NCBI GenBank assembly: GCA_964578975.1
Contig: CAZOFA010000049.1
Span: 1-16,802 of the forward strand
Origin: CAYRUP01 sp964578975
GTDB taxonomy: Bacteria; Pseudomonadota; Gammaproteobacteria; DSM-16500
Reading direction: 5' to 3'
Length of the DNA stretch: 16,802 bases
Part shown: positions 14,401 through 16,802 of the stretch, one piece after another
Layout of the letters: each line of letters opens with the position of its first letter
How positions within the stretch are numbered: position 1 is the first letter of the stretch
The notes under the pieces: generated by a model
What the model saw: only the letters and a program-made list of their open reading frames with translations
What the model was told of the DNA's origin: nothing
Database searches by the model: none
Position numbers and translations under genes: made by a program

Positions 14401-16802
14401 AACGTATGGTAGCGCAAATGTTGGAACTGGTATTAATGTTGTAGCGTCTGGTATTGCAATAGCAAGCGCGACGAATGGTGGTGCAACTGTGTTTGGTTAT
14501 CAAATCAGTCCGACTAGCACGAATGCAAATGTTGGTACGATTACTGCAGCGCCATTAACCATCACCGCAAATAATCGAAGCAAGAATTATGGAACAACGC
14601 TTTCACTTGGAACTTCAGCGTTTAGTTCATCCGGTTTACAAAATAGTGAAACAGTTGGCAGTGTGACTTTAACCAGTAGTGGTGCAGCTAATACTGCTCA
14701 TGTCGCTGGAAGTCCGTATGCGATTGTGGCGTCAAGCGCTACCGGTGGTACGTTTACTGCAAGTGATTACTCGATTACCTACAACAATGGACAATTAACT
14801 GTAAGTCCCGCTGCGTTATCCATCACCGCGAATGATCGAAGCAAGTCCTACGGACAAACGCTTTCACTCGGCACTTCAGCATTTACGCCATCCGGTTTAC
14901 AAAATAGTGAAACAGTTGGCAGTGTGACTTTAACCAGTAGTGGTGCAGCTAATACTGCTCATGTCGCTGGAAGTCCGTATGCGATTGTGGCGTCAAGCGC
15001 TACCGGTGGTACGTTTACTGCAAGTGATTACTCGATTACCTACAACAATGGACAATTAACTGTAAGTCCCGCTGCGTTATCTATCACTGCGAATGATCGA
15101 AGCAAGTCCTATGGACAAACGCTTTCACTTGGCACTTCAGCATTCACGCCCTCTGGTTTACAAAATAGTGAAACAGTTGGCAGTGTGACTTTAACCAGTA
15201 GTGGTGCAGCTAATACTGCTCATGTCGCTGGAAGTCCGTATGCGATTGTGGCGTCAAGCGCTACCGGTGGTACGTTTACTGCAAGTGATTACGCAATTTC
15301 TTATAACAATGGACAATTAACTGTAAATCCCGCTGCGTTATCTATCACCGCCGACAATAACAGCAAGACGTATGGACAAGCGCTTTCACTTGGAACTTCA
15401 GCATTTAGTTCATCTGGTTTACAAAACAGTGAAACAGTTGGTAGCGTCACTTTAACCAGTAGTGGTGCGGGTGCAACAGCTCACGTCGCTGGAAGTCCGT
15501 ATGCGATTGTCGCATCTGCTGCTACCGGTGGAACATTTACTGCAAGCGATTATGCGATTAGCTATAACGATGGTGCATTGACAGTCAATCCGGCTGCGTT
15601 ATCTATCACCGCGAATAATCGAAGCAAGTCCTACGGACAAACGCTTTCACTCGGAACTTCTGCATTTACGCCATCCGGTTTACAAAATAGTGAAACAGTT
15701 GGTAGCGTGACTTTAACCAGTAGTGGTGCGGGTGCAACTGCTCATGTCGCAGGAAGTCCTTATGCGATTGTCGCGTCTGCTGCTACCGGTGGAACATTTA
15801 CTGCAAGTGATTACACGATTAGCTATAACGATGGCGCATTGACAGTAAGTCCGGCTGCGTTATCTATCACCGCGAATAATCAAAGCAAGAGTTATGGACA
15901 AGTACTTTCACTTGGCACTTCAGCATTTACGCCATCTGGTTTACAAAATAGTGAAACAGTTGGTAGCGTGACATTAACAAGTAGTGGAACTGGCGCAACT
16001 GCAAATGTTGCAGGTAGTCCGTATGCGATTGTGGCATCAAGCGCAACCGGTGGTACGTTTACTGCAAGTGATTATGCAATTAGCTATAACGATGGTGCAT
16101 TGACAGTCAATCCCGCTGCGTTATCTATCACCGCGAATAATCGAAGCAAGACCTATGGTCAAGTTCTCTCACTCGGCAATACTGCATTTAGTTCATCTGG
16201 TTTACAAAACAGTGAAACGATTGGCACTGTCACTTTAACAAGTAGCGGTACCGGCGCAACTGCACATGTCGCAGCAAGTCCTTATGCGATTGTCGCATCC
16301 TCTGCAACGGGTGGCACATTTGATACTAACAATTACAGCATCACTTATAACGATGGTGCATTAACAGTAAATCCTGCTGCATTGTCAGTCACCGCAAATA
16401 ATAACAGCAAGACATACGGACAAGTTCTCTCGCTCGGTAATACTGCATTTACATCAAGCGGTTTACAAAATAGTGAAACCGTCGGCACTGTCACTTTAAC
16501 AAGTAGTGGTACTGGAGCAACTGCTCATGTCGCAGGAAGTCCGTATGCGATTGTGGCATCAAGCGCAACCGGTGGAACATTTACTGCAAGCGATTATGCG
16601 ATTACTTATAACGATGGACAATTAACCGTAAATCCCGCTGCGTTATCTATCACTGCAAATAATCGAAGTAAGAGTTACGGACAAGTACTTTCACTCGGCA
16701 CTTCAGCATTTAGTTCATCTGGTTTACAAAATAGTGAAACAGTTGGTAGCGTCACTTTAACCAGTAGTGGTAGTGGTGCAACTGCTCATGTCGCAGGAAG
16801 TC
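8495..16802 (+). CDS. Giant TpsA exoprotein (filamentous haemagglutinin family), 3' end missing
   Basis: At least 2,769 codons stay open from ATG 8495 to the window edge; I checked the frame at several points. An in-frame TAA at 8402 and no earlier ATG fix the start, although no clear ribosome-binding site is visible. Residues 1-45 are a signal peptide with a long charged n-region (cleavage AYA|NPE). The TPS secretion domain follows (about 46-200), then a Gly/Asn-rich beta-helix ending at GTWLLDPTNIYI (445-456). Beyond this are five PATR repeats, a long Ser/Thr/Asn/Gly/Ala-rich shaft, one YDG domain and an MBG array. I saw no cysteine in the translation, as is usual for exported fibres. The protein is probably a secreted or surface adhesin exported by the adjacent TpsB. 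The 102-bp gap before it shows no strong terminator, so cotranscription with tpsB is likely. Confidence 0.93.
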   Translation, partial: MATNRNSHNEERHTQTGRHVRGTIKHFLVLTFSFLLSFIFNIAYANPEGGQVTAGSATISNPSANTVQVNQATDKAVIDWRSYNISAQEKIQYLQPSSQSITLNRISPAMGASVISGAILANGRIILLNPAGMVFTSTARIDVAGLIATTANITNQDFMSGNFRFVQSPNWNGTIINDGKITIRNEGIAALVAPGVENNGVIIAKMGTVILASGTAYTIDFYGDQMIQFGVNSEVAQPAVAPDGRKLDAAVSNKGKIFANGGKVLLTAKTAGSILDNAINMSGRIEANTISQRGGSIILSGGGKGIVKVSGKMVAMGKHQGQRGGTVKVLGDNIQLVNNAAINVSGKSGGGTILVGGNFNGAGPEQNASRVFVDHSVKLNADALALGNGGKIAIWSDNQTAFHGSLSARGGILGGNGGYIETSGKNYLDVENIFVDTRAPLGATGTWLLDPTNIYIASNQANATAAGMSGTDTSADTASSGTFAGSGAIQDSLLTVSNLQTALGSSNVVVTTTNSSGTGLGFIKVVDPVTWASTNSLTLTAANDIFINAAITTGAAGSSLILNAAGAVTQSAIIAGSGGLTQQGSGTVTLTQANTYSGATAINAGSMTFSGNGTAVNSTGFTVDQDSTLTLDNSATNNTNRIAGTLTLNGGEFVFKGSNTAATNAAESVGQLNLPLGSSKITVVSGTGGSTQLTFASISRTAGATVLFRGTNLGATAGAGNTNIIFTTATGLGLTGGNSTAFNKPIVPFAIGDTSETGSGIGFVTHNVNPASNAANTTGIRPLALGSEYATTSTAAANMLINAPFTAPNSNLAYNSILLTGGNTLTLTNTRTVTVTSGGVFSTTGSNTITNTGGTLAFGTNEGKIFALSGGDLTISSAMSGTGGITKNSAGVLTLANNAASGNFTIVGGTLRTASGATTAIGNSSLVTVLPGASLDLATNNTSETIGALTLYSGNSAGASVATGTGTLTLGGNITQNVNGLGDTGSTVSGNLALGASRQITVADGTAADDLTISSLISGATFGITKLGTGTLTLTSALSSFTGQTIISAGTLSVPVLANASVVSSIGTGAASSIINLGATGVLKYTGSGSSTLRVINLTASGGSIDASGSGTLTLAGGVTGNTFGLVLTGSGDASLTGVIGTTTGSVTKTGTGTWTLGNTNTYTGATTINNGTLAASAIGGFGPIAGGNIVISPSANSTAILDLTAIGSLINTSGNIQLNSSATGSTARLNTSAAFSSAKAISLTGTNNIFSVAANNTALSGVVSGSSAGFSKTGAGTLTLSNTNTYTGPTTVSNGILSIASTGALGGSGSGGSAATVASGAVLDLNFSGTLADTNTITLNGTGISNGGALTFSGNGITVNNPISIVGTASIKGNGTGTHVVGGGTGIAVAASSDLTISLPNASMTLPIITYAAQGNLSLTAGGAISDSNLITMGTTPGASTLTAQAATGINLSNVGNLISSASFTNSTSGNISFNNNRNLLLTASNSAAGGTLSVVNATGTLSTNGAISTSTGAANITLQTPGAMSIAHAVSSIGGNISLTSTGSTVSESGIGTLSGALLTTSSVGGTTLTNANTVTSFNATNITSGDIALTNTAAPLTINSISQAGGGNITINNTGSITHAASGIVSAGAGNITENAGANTLTLNASSQLLSTGIINLTANNMSFNTSGTPSQIGGTGTGTGTAANVILQPSTSNTTIGIAGGTGTLQLTSAMLNDVRTTNLRIGNSTAGNISIAAWTPASNVAASGVLTLQTAGSITQSGAINFGSNSARLLLRNASGATLTNTSNVFTQLAASLGSGAALAVTNATSSPLTVASLTDDIGTVNGITALGGVTLVAPSATITLNSTITANSPGIVLAGGTFINNAGASALNPGTGSFLVWSGNPANDTRGGLAYNFKQYNAVYNSTTPSGTGNGFLYTIAPSITPTLTGTVSKSYTGTTAATISSGNYSLAGVIDGDTVTLSTASGTYGSANVGTGINVVASGIAIASATNGGATVFGYQISPTSTNANVGTITAAPLTITANNRSKNYGTTLSLGTSAFSSSGLQNSETVGSVTLTSSGAANTAHVAGSPYAIVASSATGGTFTASDYSITYNNGQLTVSPAALSITANDRSKSYGQTLSLGTSAFTPSGLQNSETVGSVTLTSSGAANTAHVAGSPYAIVASSATGGTFTASDYSITYNNGQLTVSPAALSITANDRSKSYGQTLSLGTSAFTPSGLQNSETVGSVTLTSSGAANTAHVAGSPYAIVASSATGGTFTASDYAISYNNGQLTVNPAALSITADNNSKTYGQALSLGTSAFSSSGLQNSETVGSVTLTSSGAGATAHVAGSPYAIVASAATGGTFTASDYAISYNDGALTVNPAALSITANNRSKSYGQTLSLGTSAFTPSGLQNSETVGSVTLTSSGAGATAHVAGSPYAIVASAATGGTFTASDYTISYNDGALTVSPAALSITANNQSKSYGQVLSLGTSAFTPSGLQNSETVGSVTLTSSGTGATANVAGSPYAIVASSATGGTFTASDYAISYNDGALTVNPAALSITANNRSKTYGQVLSLGNTAFSSSGLQNSETIGTVTLTSSGTGATAHVAASPYAIVASSATGGTFDTNNYSITYNDGALTVNPAALSVTANNNSKTYGQVLSLGNTAFTSSGLQNSETVGTVTLTSSGTGATAHVAGSPYAIVASSATGGTFTASDYAITYNDGQLTVNPAALSITANNRSKSYGQVLSLGTSAFSSSGLQNSETVGSVTLTSSGSGATAHVAGS
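8630..9160 (+). other. TPS secretion domain of the exoprotein
   Basis: Right after the predicted signal cleavage, residues about 46-222 match the haemagglutination-activity/TPS domain pattern: VIDWRSYNISAQEKIQYLQP (78-97), ITLNRISP (101-108), GAILANGRIILLNPAGMVF (117-135) and the beta-helix rungs after it. The family motif NPNG reads NPAG here (129-132), a common variant. This is the part expected to be recognised by the TpsB POTRA domains. Confidence 0.9.
10220..10319 (+). other. PATR (autotransporter-associated strand repeat) 1
   Basis: Encodes GSGGLTQQGSGTVTLTQANT followed by YSGATAINAGSM. This fits the pattern GxLxKxGxGTLTLxxxNTYxGxTxIxxGTL of the roughly 30-residue passenger beta-helix repeat, with Gln in place of the usual Lys. 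Confidence 0.75.
11141..11239 (+). other. PATR repeat 2
   Basis: Encodes GGITKNSAGVLTLANNAASG then NFTIVGGTLRTAS. It keeps the ITK..AGVLTL core and the terminal GGTL but has lost the NTYTG element, so it is a degenerate copy. Confidence 0.65.
11561..11656 (+). other. PATR repeat 3
   Basis: Encodes GITKLGTGTLTLTSALSSFT then GQTIISAGTLSV. The core KLGTGTLTL and the FTGQTIISAGTL ending are clear. Confidence 0.75.
11927..12022 (+). other. PATR repeat 4
   Basis: Encodes GSVTKTGTGTWTLGNTNTYT then GATTINNGTLAA, close to the family consensus including NTYTGATTINNGTL. Confidence 0.85.
12299..12397 (+). other. PATR repeat 5
   Basis: Encodes AGFSKTGAGTLTLSNTNTYT then GPTTVSNGILSIA. It is near consensus and the closest relative of repeat 4, so these two may derive from one duplication. 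The shaft continues to about 14278 without a further PATR unit that I can recognise. Confidence 0.85.
14279..14551 (+). other. YDG-type domain of the exoprotein
   Basis: Residues about 1929-2019 read TLTGTVSKSYTGTTAATISS, then GVIDGDTVTLSTASGTYGS, ANVGTGINVVASGI and a closing YQISPTSTNANVGTITAAP. The KxYTGTT start, GDTVTL centre and NVGTG...VxxSGI end match the YDG domain, which is typically found just before MBG repeats in large surface proteins. Only one copy is present. Confidence 0.75.
14555..16802 (+). repeat. MBG-type domain array, 261-bp period, eight full units plus a partial ninth
   Basis: Units start at 14555, 14816, 15077, 15338, 15599, 15860, 16121, 16382 and 16643; every spacing is exactly 261 bp (87 residues, beginning at residue 2021). 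Each unit carries SITAxxxSKxYG, LSLG, SGLQNSET(V/I)G(S/T)VTLTSSG, A(H/N)VA(G/A)SPYAIVAS(S/A)ATGGTF and YxI(S/T)YN(N/D)G(Q/A)LTV(S/N)PA. This matches MBG domains, Ig-like beta-sandwich repeats thought to form stalks of secreted adhesins. Units 1-3 are nearly identical in DNA; unit 7 is the most divergent (TFDTNNYSI in place of TFTASDYxI). The ninth is cut at 160 bp by the window end. Confidence 0.93.

Noticed and set aside
14555..16802. CRISPR-like or transposon-like explanation for the regular repeat
   Set aside because: The repeats are coding, contiguous without spacers, in one reading frame and with a period that is a multiple of three, so they are protein domain repeats.

Overview
The window looks like one end-to-end assembly contig from a gammaproteobacterium of moderate G+C (mid-40s % by eye). 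This rests on gene content and order: the run rppH-ptsP-(TSUP permease)-lgt-thyA is a classical gammaproteobacterial neighbourhood, and the protein sequences fit. A Legionellales or other host-associated or aquatic gammaproteobacterium would suit, but the sequence does not settle the genus.

Region 1 (1-50) is the contig edge. The first nine bases match the 3' end of a common Illumina adapter and are followed by a short degenerate hexamer tandem repeat. Region 2 (51-5692, minus strand) is a tightly packed six-gene operon, read in the order rppH, ptsP, TSUP-family permease, lgt, thyA and a small exported four-cysteine protein. Gaps are 1-27 bp and lgt/thyA overlap by 16 bp. It covers mRNA 5'-end decay, nitrogen-PTS signalling, anion export, lipoprotein maturation and dTMP synthesis. 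Region 3 (5693-6479) is a 58-bp divergent promoter region followed by dapB (lysine/DAP pathway) on the plus strand. Region 4 (6474-6654, minus strand) holds a 39-residue secreted-peptide ORF that overlaps the dapB stop. It has a good sigma70-type promoter and its Shine-Dalgarno sits in the loop of a perfect 7-bp inverted repeat.

Region 5 (6671-16802, plus strand) is a two-partner secretion (type Vb) locus. An outer-membrane TpsB/ShlB-type transporter of 573 residues is followed 102 bp later by its giant TpsA exoprotein, which runs open for at least 2,769 codons and leaves the window without a stop. The exoprotein reads from its N-terminus: long charged signal peptide, TPS secretion domain, glycine-rich beta-helix with five autotransporter-associated strand repeats (PATR), a long Ser/Thr/Asn/Gly-rich low-complexity shaft, one YDG-type domain, then an array of MBG-type repeats with an exact 261-bp (87-residue) period. 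Eight full units and part of a ninth are visible. The TpsB POTRA domains would capture the TPS domain in the periplasm and thread the fibre to the surface.

The most noteworthy signals are the indel-free, partly base-identical MBG array, which is evidence of recent duplication or gene conversion; the mixed PATR/YDG/MBG architecture; and the small secreted peptide gene with its hairpin-presented ribosome-binding site. I see no rRNA, tRNA, CRISPR array, insertion sequence or phage gene. The only gene-free stretches are short intergenic gaps.
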